A stretch of 58,426 nt of DNA. Origin: Paenibacillus dakarensis. Lineage in GTDB: Bacteria; Bacillota; Bacilli; Paenibacillales; Paenibacillaceae. Shown here in pieces: positions 1-8,621 of the stretch (positions within the stretch are counted from its first letter, which is position 1; the number at the start of each line of letters is the position of its first letter). Both the position numbers and the translations under genes were made by a program. The stretch is taken from positions 1 to 58,426 of the forward strand of contig NZ_CDSE01000039.1 in the NCBI RefSeq assembly GCF_001373415.1, given 5' to 3'. Below the pieces are notes generated by a model. The model did no database searches, was not told where the DNA came from, and saw only the letters and a program-made list of their open reading frames with translations.

Positions 1-630
1 GCAGGCACGGCCGGCGGCGGACAAGCCCAGCCGCCGCACCAGCTGCGGGCGGCGGCATACACGCGCCAGGACCCCTTCAAAGCGGTCATATATGACCGCA
101 CCGGGGCCCTGAGCGGCTATGGACTCCAGCACGCGCTTGAAGCGCGCGGCTGTGTCCCGGAGATGAGCGACGAACGATATGTCGTTCTGCTCTTTACGTT
201 AGGATCTACGGAGGAGGATGCCAATCACCTTTTATGGGCTCTCCGGCATATTGTAGAGGAAGGTGAGGCTGAAACAAGAGAGTCCAGTCACCTGAATCCG
301 GTGCAAACCGAGAAGCCCCATGTTTCCACGTGGAACATTCCTGACAGCAAAAGACTATTTTCCGAGCCCGTTCAGTTCAGTCTGGTGCCTGGCGATCCGC
401 AGCTTATGGAATCCATCTCTGTAGAGAACAGTGCAGGGAGGATTGCAGCCGAGATGGTTATTCCTTATCCGCCTGGAATTCCGATTCTGTATCCGGGTGA
501 ACGCATTACCGGGGACATTGCAGCGCAGCTCATTGCGATAAGAGATGCAGGTGCTAAATGCCAGGGGACGGAAGATCACTCTATGAGGACGATCCTCGTA
601 TACAAGAATTCAAGAAAGCAGGGAACCTAA
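1..630 (+). CDS. Orn/Lys/Arg decarboxylase family protein, C-terminal part (YaaO-like), truncated by window edge
   Basis: The frame is open from the first base, so the start and the PLP-lysine domain lie outside the window. What is visible is the end of the large domain ([12 protein letters not shown], then a Gly-Ser-Thr stretch) and the C-terminal domain, with the characteristic end around [12 protein letters not shown] about 45 residues before the stop. The family decarboxylates basic amino acids to polyamines with PLP; the exact substrate cannot be told from this fragment. A gene of this kind lies just before tmk in Bacillus (yaaO), which supports the call. The first ~160 bases are much richer in G+C than the rest of the gene. 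The stop codon shares its last base with the ATG of tmk. Confidence 0.85.
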   Translation, partial: AGTAGGGQAQPPHQLRAAAYTRQDPFKAVIYDRTGALSGYGLQHALEARGCVPEMSDERYVVLLFTLGSTEEDANHLLWALRHIVEEGEAETRESSHLNPVQTEKPHVSTWNIPDSKRLFSEPVQFSLVPGDPQLMESISVENSAGRIAAEMVIPYPPGIPILYPGERITGDIAAQLIAIRDAGAKCQGTEDHSMRTILVYKNSRKQGT

Positions 631-1271
631 TGAACCGCAAACCATTATTTATTACCATTGAGGGAGGAGAAGGGACCGGAAAAACAACGATGATCGGCAG
701 GCTGGCCGCCTATATGCAGAATAATTCGATACCTTACCTCATCACCCGGGAGCCCGGCGGTATCGACATTGCGGAAAAGATTCGTTCGATCATTCTGAAT
801 CCGGAGCATACGAGTATGGATGCCAGGACGGAGGCCTTGTTATATGCGGCAGCACGCAGACAGCATCTTGTCGAAAAGGTTGAACCGGCACTGGCTGAGG
901 GATTGACGGTGATATGCGACCGTTTTGTTGACAGCAGTCTTGTGTACCAGGGGATCGCAAGGGGTATTGGAATCGACGAGGTATGGGCTATTAATCAATT
1001 TGCCATTGAGAACCGGATGCCGGATATTACGCTTCTTCTTGATATTGACCCGGAAACCGGACTATCCCGCATTATGTCAAACCCGGATCGAGAGTATAAT
1101 CGACTGGATATGGAGAGCTTAGCGTTTCATCATATGGTGAGGGATGGGTATAGATTATTAGCGGGCCGATATCCTGATCGAATTAAGGTTATCGATGCGT
1201 CGAAATCACTATCCCAAGTCGAGCAGGAGATGATCCGCGTGCTGGAAAGCGCGATTTTAAAGGATTTTTAA
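630..1271 (+). CDS. tmk: Thymidylate kinase
   Basis: Phosphorylates dTMP to dTDP with ATP in the cytoplasm, the step that commits thymidylate to DNA synthesis. The 213-residue product has the P-loop GGEGTGKTT at residues 12-20 and the DRF motif at 97-99 (family DR[YF]), both diagnostic. An upstream in-frame ATG exists at 558, but it lies deep inside the preceding decarboxylase gene; the ATG at 630 gives the normal family N-terminus ([12 protein letters not shown]). The TAATG overlap with the upstream stop suggests translational coupling. It is followed by darA and yaaR as in Bacillus. Confidence 0.95.
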   Translation: MNRKPLFITIEGGEGTGKTTMIGRLAAYMQNNSIPYLITREPGGIDIAEKIRSIILNPEHTSMDARTEALLYAAARRQHLVEKVEPALAEGLTVICDRFVDSSLVYQGIARGIGIDEVWAINQFAIENRMPDITLLLDIDPETGLSRIMSNPDREYNRLDMESLAFHHMVRDGYRLLAGRYPDRIKVIDASKSLSQVEQEMIRVLESAILKDF

Positions 1272-1288
1272 GGATGATTGTCAAATAA

Positions 1289-1666
<378 letters not shown>

Positions 1667-1750
1667 TAAATATACATTTTTAGATTTGTATTCAGGTATA
1701 ATGAACGGTGTTGATACCTGCTTGTACGAACATGCTAGGTTAACTTTGGG

Positions 1751-1918
1751 GATGTTTTCTTAGGAGATCAGATGCTTATCACAACGCAGGGGTCAGGTTC
1801 TGATATCATAAGAAAGACATCTGCTTGAGTAGTGATGTACTGCAAATGAAATAATATCCTGTTGCCCGGGGGACAGTGCTATAAGATGCTCATGCTTGAT
1901 GAGCAGAGTCTGTCCTCC
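1751..1918 (+). other. Strongly folded segment between darA and yaaR (candidate leader RNA)
   Basis: The 314-base gap between darA and yaaR holds no credible gene. It contains a 12-bp stem (1751-1762 with 1809-1821, one bulged base at 1816) enclosing a second helix (CAGA 1769-1772 with TCTG 1799-1802, extended by GAT/ATC). A further hairpin pairs 1868-1876 with 1910-1918 (nine pairs, one G-T) and encloses a perfect GCTCAT/ATGAGC hairpin (1888-1893 and 1899-1904). No run of T follows, so these are not ordinary terminators. A TATAAT at 1697-1702 could be a -10 element but lacks a good -35. I do not recognise a known riboswitch class. Confidence 0.45.
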
Positions 1919-1980
1919 GAAAAGTTGTTATCATAAGTTATGAGAATTGATTCAGCAGTATAAAAAGGCGGTAGATTTCG

Positions 1981-2424
1981 GTGAAGATTAATCCGGGCTT
2001 CAGGCCCATGAAAAGTGAATTGTCGGTCCCGGATAACAATACTAAACCGATCCAGCAAAAGACCTTCTCCGACATGATGCATCAGCAGGGTGAGAAGGCC
2101 TCCAAGGAGGAGTTAAATCGTCAGATGCGTGAAATCGCAATGCAGGGTGATCGACTGGCCCGTGCGATGACGATTAGGGAACTGAAGACATATCGCTTGA
2201 TGGTGAAGAAATTCCTTGAAGAAACCGTCCGCCGGGGCGTAACCATGAAGGAAACGCGCGGATGGGATCGCAGGGGCCGCGGCAAGCGGTACAATGTCAT
2301 CGATGAGATTGATTCGGTGCTGCTCTCTCTAGCGGATGATTTGCTGGAAAGCGAACAAGGAAAAATCGAGCTGCTCGGTAAAATCGGCGAAATTCGCGGA
2401 ATGCTGATAAATTTGGTTTTTTAA
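1981..2424 (+). CDS. yaaR: YaaR family protein of unknown function
   Basis: A 147-residue basic, helical, cytoplasmic protein matching YaaR in length and position between darA and holB. The start is a GTG preceded by AAGGCGG about ten bases upstream. The second half contains the well-kept segment WDRRGRGKRYNVIDEID (residues ~99-115), typical of the family. The biochemical role is not established. Its upstream gap is unusually long and folded, so it may have its own regulated transcript. Confidence 0.8.
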   Translation: MKINPGFRPMKSELSVPDNNTKPIQQKTFSDMMHQQGEKASKEELNRQMREIAMQGDRLARAMTIRELKTYRLMVKKFLEETVRRGVTMKETRGWDRRGRGKRYNVIDEIDSVLLSLADDLLESEQGKIELLGKIGEIRGMLINLVF

Positions 2425-2536
2425 AGATATGGAACGGTATGCCTCCTGGCGATACGATAATGTCATGGATCGAAGCAATGGAATGGGCAATCTGTGAAAA
2501 TACCGTTTCTACTAGAAGGAGAAAGTGAGAGGACTT

Positions 2537-3520
2537 ATGTCTTTTAACGATATATTAGGCCAGGAGACAGCGAAACAGCTGCTCCAGGGTGCGCTGCGGC
2601 GAGAAGCAGTCAGCCATGCTTATCTGTTCAGTGGACCTTCGGGTGCCGGACAGCTGGAGACTGCGATGACTTTTGCTAAGGCCTTATTCTGTACGGAAAG
2701 CAAGGATGATGCATGCGGTGAATGTTTGGAATGCCGAAAGGTAGAGCATGGCAACCATCCCGATTTAACACTGATTCAACCGGATGGAGCCAGTATAAAG
2801 ATTGACCAGATCCGTGAATTACAGCGGATTTTTTCATATCGGTCCGAGAACAGCAATCCGAAGGTATATATTATAGACCAGGCCGATAAGATGACCGTTC
2901 AGGCTGCAAACAGTCTGCTGAAATTTCTGGAGGAGCCTCAAGTCCCGGCGGTTGCCATTCTTATTGCCGAGAATGGGCAAGCATTACTTCCAACGATCCA
3001 GTCCCGTTCACAGACGGTTCCCTTTAAGGCACTGAATCCGGAAATGATGGAGCAGGCTCTTACCCGCGAAGGGTATCCGCTGCCTCTTGTCCGGTGTGCG
3101 GTCCATTTGGCCTCAGGCCTTGAAGGATGCAGAAGAATTTTGAATGAGAATTGGTTTGCAGAAATTAGAAACGTAGTGTTACAATTAGGGAAGGAGTCTT
3201 TGAACCGAACTGGCTCGGCTATCATTACAGCTGGTCAGAAAGTGTTCAAGTCTGGACTCTCCGAACATCTGGACACGCTGTTTAGTTTGTTCCATTTATG
3301 GTTCAAGGATATGATACATGTCCAATACGGAAGACAAGATCGTCTCGTTTTCATAGATCAGGCGGAGTTTATCTCCGGTCACGCATCAGCCCGCAGCACG
3401 GCACAGTGGGTCTCCTACATGGATTTGGCCGCAGAGTGTCAGAAGAAGTTACGTTATAATGTGAACGGACAGCTCTGTCTTGAACAGTTATTATTGGGTT
3501 TGGGCGGAACTCCGGTGTGA
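2537..3520 (+). CDS. holB: DNA polymerase III delta' subunit, clamp loader
   Basis: The delta' subunit of the clamp-loader complex that opens and places the beta clamp. The N-terminal AAA+ domain carries the zinc module with four cysteines (CTESKDDACGECLEC, residues ~51-65), and the segment HGNHPDLTLI is typical. In the P-loop position the sequence reads GPSGAGQLE: the ATP-binding Lys is replaced by Gln. Loss of ATP binding is known for E. coli delta'. The start could be the GTG at 2525 or the ATG at 2537; the latter (MSFNDILGQ) matches the family. 327 residues, normal length. It is followed by ricT and yabA, as in Bacillus. Confidence 0.9.
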   Translation: MSFNDILGQETAKQLLQGALRREAVSHAYLFSGPSGAGQLETAMTFAKALFCTESKDDACGECLECRKVEHGNHPDLTLIQPDGASIKIDQIRELQRIFSYRSENSNPKVYIIDQADKMTVQAANSLLKFLEEPQVPAVAILIAENGQALLPTIQSRSQTVPFKALNPEMMEQALTREGYPLPLVRCAVHLASGLEGCRRILNENWFAEIRNVVLQLGKESLNRTGSAIITAGQKVFKSGLSEHLDTLFSLFHLWFKDMIHVQYGRQDRLVFIDQAEFISGHASARSTAQWVSYMDLAAECQKKLRYNVNGQLCLEQLLLGLGGTPV

Positions 3521-3578
3521 GAGCAGCCCCCAGATCCAAGAACGGCCACTATGTACGGGCTAACAAGGGGGTTAATTT

Positions 3579-4379
3579 TTGTACAGTGTAGTAGGCGTTC
3601 GCTTTAAAAAAGCGGGCAAAATATATTATTTCGATCCGCTGGATCTTCCGGTGGAGAAGGAACAATCCGTTATCGTGGAAACAGCCCGCGGTATCGAATA
3701 TGGTCAAGTTGTAATCGGGAAGAAGGAAGTGCAGGAGTCGGATGTGGTTCTTCCGCTGAAGAAAGTGATCCGTATTGCCGGTGATGCTGATGCTCAGGTA
3801 GTAGAGGAGAATAAGCTGGCTGCCAAGGATGCATTCACAACCTGTTTAAATAAAATTCGGGATCATGCTTTAAAAATGAAGCTGGTCGATGTAGAATATA
3901 CGTTTGACCGCAATAAAATCATTTTTTATTTTACAGCAGAAGGCCGTGTGGATTTCCGGGAGTTGGTTAAGGATCTTGCCGGCATTTTCCGGACAAGGAT
4001 TGAACTGCGCCAGATCGGCGTACGTGATGAAGCCAAAATGCTCGGTGGTTTAGGACCATGTGGACGTGTATTATGCTGCTCTTCATGGCTGGGTGATTTT
4101 GAGCCGGTATCCATCAAGATGGCGAAGGACCAGAGCCTCTCGCTCAATCCGACCAAAATTTCTGGTCTATGCGGAAGACTGATGTGTTGTTTGAAATTCG
4201 AGCATGACAATTATGAAAGCGTTAAGGAAGAACTTCCGTCCGCAGGTAAAATGGTCGTCACTTCTCTTGGAGAGGGTAAGGTCGTTGGCATCAATGCGGA
4301 CAAACGGACTGTACATGTGCAGCTGTTTGAGATCGGTAAAGTCAAAGAACTTTCTTTAGATGACGTTGTCATCAAGTAG
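3579..4379 (+). CDS. ricT: RicT/YaaT, PSP1-domain component of the Ric (Y-) complex
   Basis: In Bacillus, RicT works with RicA and RicF as a complex that carries [4Fe-4S] clusters, aids RNase Y-dependent mRNA maturation and promotes sporulation and competence. The 266-residue product shows the PSP1 domain and two conserved cysteine groups (Cys161, 166, 167 in [12 protein letters not shown]; Cys198, 203, 204 in [13 protein letters not shown]), the expected cluster ligands. Translation starts at a TTG preceded by AAGGGGG, giving [13 protein letters not shown], the family N-terminus. It lies between holB and yabA, as in Bacillus. Confidence 0.92.
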   Translation: MYSVVGVRFKKAGKIYYFDPLDLPVEKEQSVIVETARGIEYGQVVIGKKEVQESDVVLPLKKVIRIAGDADAQVVEENKLAAKDAFTTCLNKIRDHALKMKLVDVEYTFDRNKIIFYFTAEGRVDFRELVKDLAGIFRTRIELRQIGVRDEAKMLGGLGPCGRVLCCSSWLGDFEPVSIKMAKDQSLSLNPTKISGLCGRLMCCLKFEHDNYESVKEELPSAGKMVVTSLGEGKVVGINADKRTVHVQLFEIGKVKELSLDDVVIK

Positions 4380-4411
4380 ACCAATATAACGGTTACTTTC
4401 GGGGTGTAATC

Positions 4412-4783
4412 TTGGAAAAGAAAAACATTTTTGCGCGCATTCAAGAGATGGAAATACAGATGGGGCATATGCACAGTGAACTGGGTGAACTAAAGCTGGT
4501 CATCAAGGAACTGCTTGAAGACAACCATCGTCTCAGCCTTGAAAATGAACAGCTCCGGAAAGTTTTTAAGAGGGAAGTTCAATCGGCAGAATCGGATAAG
4601 GCAACCCCGCAAGAGCCGCCGGAGCTCATTAAGGATGAGGAAAACGGTGAGGATGTTGTTGGGGAAGGGTACGATAATCTGGCCCGGTTGTATCATGAAG
4701 GCTTCCATATTTGCAATGTCTATTATGGACATCTGCGAACAGAAGGGGATTGCCTCTTCTGTCTGTCCTTTTTGAACAAATAA
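4412..4783 (+). CDS. yabA: Replication initiation control protein YabA
   Basis: YabA restrains chromosome replication by binding DnaA and the beta clamp DnaN. The 123-residue product has the two expected parts: an N-terminal coiled-coil tetramerisation helix (residues ~1-55, leucine and glutamate rich) and a C-terminal zinc-binding part with His99, Cys101 and CLFC (Cys114 and Cys117). The start is a TTG after GGGGTG. A strong terminator follows, so the holB-ricT-yabA group probably ends here. Confidence 0.92.
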   Translation: MEKKNIFARIQEMEIQMGHMHSELGELKLVIKELLEDNHRLSLENEQLRKVFKREVQSAESDKATPQEPPELIKDEENGEDVVGEGYDNLARLYHEGFHICNVYYGHLRTEGDCLFCLSFLNK

Positions 4784-4784
4784 G

Positions 4785-4817
4785 AAACCGTAGGAGAAAA
4801 CTGCCTACGGTTTTTTT
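4785..4817 (+). terminator. Rho-independent terminator after yabA
   Basis: A ten-base perfect stem (AAACCGTAGG with CCTACGGTTT) with a nine-base loop, followed by seven T in the stem and tail. Confidence 0.9.
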
Positions 4818-4869
4818 CTGAAGAGATATGGAAGTATAACAGCATATATTAAGATGGTAAAGGATTGGG

Positions 4870-5631
4870 ATGATGAAACGAGAAGTGCTTCTGCACCATT
4901 CAGAACGGGTGGATGATCTATTAACCCAAGATATTGGTATTATACAGAGCGACGAGGTATTCAGCTTTTCGATGGATGCCGTGCTGCTGGCCCGGTTTGC
5001 GAGCATTCCGCGCCGCGGGCGTATTCTGGATATGTGTACCGGAAACGGTGTAATTCCATTGCTCCTGACTACCCGCAGTGAAGCGGTCATCGAAGGAATT
5101 GAAATTCAGCCACGATTAGCGGATATGGCCAGACGGAGCGTTGCAATGAATCACCTTGAGGATCGGGTAATGATTAGAGAAGGTGATTTAAGGGAGCTGT
5201 ATTTAGAGACCGGGCATGGGGTTTATGATGCGATTACCGTAAATCCGCCTTACATGCCGATGAATGGCAGTGATATTAAGCTGAATGAGCACCAGGCAAT
5301 TGCGAGACATGAAATTCATTGTACACTTGAGGAAGTCATTCAGTCAGGAGCAAGACTGCTTCGTCCTGGAGGCAAACTGAGCATGGTGCATAAACCGCTG
5401 CGATTAGCGGAAATCATCAGTTTGATGCAGAAATATCGTCTGGAGCCCAAGGTGATCCGGTTTGTCCATCCCCGTCTTCATATGGAGGCGAATATGGTAC
5501 TTATCGAATGCATCAAGGATGGGAAACCGGAGGTTCGTCTGCGGCCGCCGCTGATTGTCTATGATGATCAGGGCAATTACTGCCAAGAGATGATGGAAGT
5601 TTATTATGGATCAAGTGAGGGAAGATCATGA
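4870..5631 (+). CDS. trmN6: tRNA1(Val) (adenine37-N6)-methyltransferase family protein (YabB)
   Basis: A 253-residue SAM-dependent methyltransferase: motif I at residues 52-60 (ILDMCTGNG) and NPPY at 125-128, the mark of amino-methylases acting on adenine or guanine. Position just before rsmI and similarity to YabB/TrmN6 suggest tRNA adenine-N6 methylation; the exact target is inferred. Two ATG codons in tandem (4870 and 4873) are possible starts, with AAAGGA upstream. The Bacillus neighbour yazA (a GIY-YIG protein) is absent: the stop overlaps the rsmI start directly (ATGA). Confidence 0.85.
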   Translation: MMKREVLLHHSERVDDLLTQDIGIIQSDEVFSFSMDAVLLARFASIPRRGRILDMCTGNGVIPLLLTTRSEAVIEGIEIQPRLADMARRSVAMNHLEDRVMIREGDLRELYLETGHGVYDAITVNPPYMPMNGSDIKLNEHQAIARHEIHCTLEEVIQSGARLLRPGGKLSMVHKPLRLAEIISLMQKYRLEPKVIRFVHPRLHMEANMVLIECIKDGKPEVRLRPPLIVYDDQGNYCQEMMEVYYGSSEGRS

Positions 5632-6518
5632 ACCTGACCTGTCAGAATAGCTTTGCTGCTCGCAAAGAAGGAGAGCCCGGATCACTGTATTTGGTGGCGA
5701 CACCTATCGGAAATTTGGAGGATATGACATATCGTGCTGTGCGTATGCTTCAGGAGTGCGATATTATTGCCGCCGAGGATACACGGCAAACGCGTAAACT
5801 GCTCACCCACTTTAATATTCAACCGAAGTTATTGTTTAGTTATCACGAGCATAATAAGGGAGCGAGCGGTCCTGAAATTATACGCTATATAATAGAAGGA
5901 AAAAATGCAGCCATCGTGAGCGATGCCGGTCTGCCGGCCATTTCGGACCCTGGTTCAGACTTGGTCAGACTGGCTATTGCCGAAGGCATTTCGGTTATCC
6001 CGATACCGGGGGCCAATGCTGCACTGTCAGGTCTTATTGCCTCGGGTCTGCCAACCGAACGGTTTACGTTTATCGGATTTTTACCAAGGGAAAAGAAGGA
6101 TATTATTGCACAGCTATCTTCCTTTCAAACGGCACAAGGTACACTTTTGTTCTATGAATCACCACACCGTGTGAAGAAGACATTAGAGATTATGAGCGAA
6201 ACGCTTGGGGAGAGAAGGGCAGTTCTTGCAAGGGAGCTGACCAAGCGATATGAAGAGTTTGTGCGAGGCTCTATTACGGAGTGTCTGGAATGGCTGGAGG
6301 AACATCCTCCTCAAGGCGAGTATTGTATAATTGTTGAAGGGGCAAGTAAAGAAGAGGAGCAGCGGGAGAAGGATTCCTGGTGGCAGAATCTATCATTGGA
6401 TGCACATGTGGAGCACTATCAAAACCAGGGAATGAGTCGTAAGGATGCCATGAAGAAAACGGCTGCCGATCGCGGTGTCTCAAAACGGGATATTTATAAT
6501 TCCTTACTAAGTAATTAG
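5628..6518 (+). CDS. rsmI: 16S rRNA (cytidine1402-2'-O)-methyltransferase
   Basis: RsmI methylates the ribose of C1402 in the decoding centre, using the tetrapyrrole-methylase fold. Family marks are LYLVATPIGNLEDMT near residue 21, the AEDTRQTRKLL segment, the glycine-rich SDAGLPAISDPG loop and FIGFLPREKK. Length 296 is normal. The ATG overlaps the last bases of the preceding methylase gene, so the two are coupled. It ends in a 153-base gap facing abrB. Confidence 0.95.
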   Translation: MNLTCQNSFAARKEGEPGSLYLVATPIGNLEDMTYRAVRMLQECDIIAAEDTRQTRKLLTHFNIQPKLLFSYHEHNKGASGPEIIRYIIEGKNAAIVSDAGLPAISDPGSDLVRLAIAEGISVIPIPGANAALSGLIASGLPTERFTFIGFLPREKKDIIAQLSSFQTAQGTLLFYESPHRVKKTLEIMSETLGERRAVLARELTKRYEEFVRGSITECLEWLEEHPPQGEYCIIVEGASKEEEQREKDSWWQNLSLDAHVEHYQNQGMSRKDAMKKTAADRGVSKRDIYNSLLSN

Positions 6519-6671
6519 TCCAGAGAATCAGGGAGCTGCTGCTTGCAGGGGAGGAATTGGAGCAAAAAAATACCTCCCTAGCGGCTTGGGTTCGTAGCCG
6601 AGGAAGGCGCAAGGAGATATTAAAAAGGTTAGAATTAACAATATAATAAAACCTATTATATACTATGTTTC

Positions 6672-6926
6672 TTAATTTGTCACAGGGGATGGAATTTCAG
6701 ATATACATTCGTTGCAGACGATTTTACCTTTGAAGTAGGTTACATTCTCTGCGTTACCGCAGAAGATGCATGCAGGCTCGTATTTCTTGAGCATAATGCG
6801 CTCACCATCAACGTAGATTTCTAGGGCGTCTTTCTCGCCAATTCCGAGTGTACGGCGGAGTTCAATTGGAATAACGACCCGTCCTAGCTCGTCTACCTTT
6901 CTTACAATACCTGTTGATTTCATCAT
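6672..6926 (-). CDS. abrB: Transition-state regulator AbrB
   Basis: DNA-binding repressor of stationary-phase genes; Spo0A normally turns it off at the onset of sporulation. The SpoVT-AbrB swapped-hairpin domain fills residues 1-50 (KVDELGRVVIPIELRRTLGI). Unlike B. subtilis AbrB, the C-terminal part has two CxxC pairs (CIFC and CNEC) that look like a zinc site; 84 residues, shorter than the ~95 of Bacillus. Of the two tandem ATG codons the outer one fits better with the GAGAGGGG upstream on this strand. The gene is divergent from the HD hydrolase and convergent with rsmI, and has a clear sigma-A promoter with a Spo0A box downstream of it. Confidence 0.93.
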   Translation of the reverse strand: MMKSTGIVRKVDELGRVVIPIELRRTLGIGEKDALEIYVDGERIMLKKYEPACIFCGNAENVTYFKGKIVCNECISEIPSPVTN

Positions 6927-6969
6927 AACTGATTAATTCCCCTCTCGCCATAATTTAAAAAAGTCATAA

Positions 6970-6976
6970 TTCGACA
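6970..6976 (-). promoter_or_regulatory. Spo0A box in the abrB leader
   Basis: A perfect TGTCGAA on the reverse strand, about 17-23 bases downstream of the predicted abrB start point. In B. subtilis Spo0A~P represses abrB from sites just downstream of its promoter, so the arrangement matches known control. Confidence 0.65.
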
Positions 6977-6999
6977 TTGTTCTATTTTTTATGTTATTA

Positions 7000-7028
7000 A
7001 TAGTACCAACGATTCCCAAATCAGTCAA
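7000..7028 (-). promoter_or_regulatory. Sigma-A promoter of abrB
   Basis: On the reverse strand TTGACT (7028-7023) is separated by exactly 17 bases from TACTAT (7005-7000). Transcription would begin near 6993, leaving an untranslated leader of about 65 bases that contains a Spo0A box. Confidence 0.75.
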
Positions 7029-7100
7029 CCTATTTTTTTGAAAATAAGAAACTTATTTACGAATATATAGTGAACAAAACCCTCTATTTTCCTAGAAAAA

Positions 7101-7208
7101 TGTCAAAAATGGCAGGTATATTAGCCTACTTTTTCGGATGTCGATTTGGAAAACAGGACTTTACTACTTTCGACATATTTCGACATTATATGTCAAAACT
7201 AGTGATAA
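7101..7208 (+). promoter_or_regulatory. Spo0A box cluster and probable promoter of the HD hydrolase gene
   Basis: Two TTCGACA copies (reverse complement of TGTCGAA) at 7169-7175 and 7179-7185 are spaced exactly ten bases, one helical turn. Near matches flank them: TGTCAAA at 7101, TGTCGAT at 7139, TGTCAAA at 7191. TTCGAC at 7179-7184 and TGATAA at 7203-7208, 18 bases apart, could be the -35 and -10 of the downstream gene, so a Spo0A box would overlap its -35. The promoter assignment is tentative. Confidence 0.5.
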
Positions 7209-7246
7209 AGTGATGTTTAATAGTTTATGAAAAGGAGATGAATACC

Positions 7247-8536
7247 ATGCATTTACCGATTCGCGAGGAAAAAGTATTTAAAGACCCCGTTCATAACTAT
7301 ATTCATGTTCAAGACGACATCATCTGGCGGCTAATCAATACACCTGAATTTCAACGGCTGCGCCGGATCAGACAGCTCGGGACCTCTTTCCTGACCTTTC
7401 ATGGTGCAGAGCACAGCCGATTTTCCCATTCCCTCGGTGTTTACGAAATAACGAGGAGAATCATTTCTCAATTTGAACGAAGCGGTTATTCAGATTGGCC
7501 TAAAGAGGAGCGTCTGCTTACATTGTGTGCCGCACTCCTTCATGATCTGGGACACGGACCTTTTTCCCATTCTATAGAAGAAACTTTTCATATGAATCAT
7601 GAGGATTGGACGTGCCGTATCATCCTTGGTGATACCTGTGTGAACGAAATTTTGCAGGAAGTGGATTCTGATTTCCCGGCGAAGGTAGCCTCTGTCATAG
7701 ACAAGACATATAAGAAGCCTATTGTTATCAATCTGGTAACGAGTCCACTGGATGCTGACCGGATGGATTATTTGCTGCGTGATGCATACTATACGGGTGT
7801 TAATTATGGAACCATTGATATTGACCGGATTCTCCGGATGCTTCGTCCTTACCGGGATCGGATTGTTGTGAAGGAATCGGGCATGCATGCTGTGGAAGAC
7901 TATCTGATGTCGCGTTATCAGATGTATTGGCAGGTTTATTTTCACCCGGTCACCCGGAGCTCTGAAATTATTTTGAGGAAAATATTTAAGAGGGCTAAAG
8001 AGCTATATCATGGAGGCTATGCGTTTAAATTTATGGTGGACCCTCTTCCTGCTTTATTTGATGGCAATCCGACCGTAAGCCAGTATTTACGTTTAGACGA
8101 AGCATTAATTCAGACTAGCTTTTTGCAGTGGACGATGGAGGCAGATGAGATTTTGAGCGATTTATGCGGCCGGTTCATGCATCGTCGTCTCTATAAATAT
8201 GTAGAAATCGACAACATTGATATGGAAACAATCGACCGGATTCGCCTAGCCTTTCAGGAGGCGGGATTAAACCCGAAATATGACTTTGAGATTGATTATC
8301 CAACCGACCTTCCTTATGATGTATTTCATTCAGGCTCTCCGGAGAGCAATAAACAAATTCTGCTGTTAGACAGGCATGAACGGGTACGGGAGATATCAGA
8401 AGTATCGGATATTGTTCGTTCAATCAGTGGAATTCATCGCGGACGGTACCTTCTGTATTTTCCTGAGGAAAAGATAATGGATGTGCTTCATACGCTGCCT
8501 ATAGACATCGCTGATATGTTTCGACAGAGTGAATGA
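7247..8536 (+). CDS. HD-domain phosphohydrolase (YwfO-like)
   Basis: A 429-residue metal-dependent HD hydrolase resembling B. subtilis YwfO and, more distantly, dGTPase-type proteins. The N-terminal segment EKVFKDPVHNYIHV, the ligands His56 and His61 in AEHSRFSHSLGV and the HD pair at 99-100 (LLHDLGHGPFSH) are clear, with DADRMDYLLRD further on. The physiological substrate is unknown. The start was set at the ATG at 7247 because AAAGGAG ends only at 7237; the ATG at 7238 abuts the ribosome site. It occupies the place of metS in Bacillus, next to abrB, and has Spo0A-like boxes upstream. Confidence 0.88.
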   Translation: MHLPIREEKVFKDPVHNYIHVQDDIIWRLINTPEFQRLRRIRQLGTSFLTFHGAEHSRFSHSLGVYEITRRIISQFERSGYSDWPKEERLLTLCAALLHDLGHGPFSHSIEETFHMNHEDWTCRIILGDTCVNEILQEVDSDFPAKVASVIDKTYKKPIVINLVTSPLDADRMDYLLRDAYYTGVNYGTIDIDRILRMLRPYRDRIVVKESGMHAVEDYLMSRYQMYWQVYFHPVTRSSEIILRKIFKRAKELYHGGYAFKFMVDPLPALFDGNPTVSQYLRLDEALIQTSFLQWTMEADEILSDLCGRFMHRRLYKYVEIDNIDMETIDRIRLAFQEAGLNPKYDFEIDYPTDLPYDVFHSGSPESNKQILLLDRHERVREISEVSDIVRSISGIHRGRYLLYFPEEKIMDVLHTLPIDIADMFRQSE

Positions 8537-8621
8537 TTATTCATGAGCGGGCAGCTTTATAAGAGCTATAAAATGCTGTAATTCAGTACGTTTTTGCGAC
8601 AAGAGAGGAGATTATTACATT

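Noticed and set aside
558..629. An upstream extension of tmk
   Set aside because: It overlaps the decarboxylase frame and lengthens the protein beyond the family N-terminus; the ATG at 630 fits better.
1686..1702. TTGTAT followed by TATAAT as a promoter for yaaR
   Set aside because: The two elements are only five bases apart; no proper -35 is found at the right distance.
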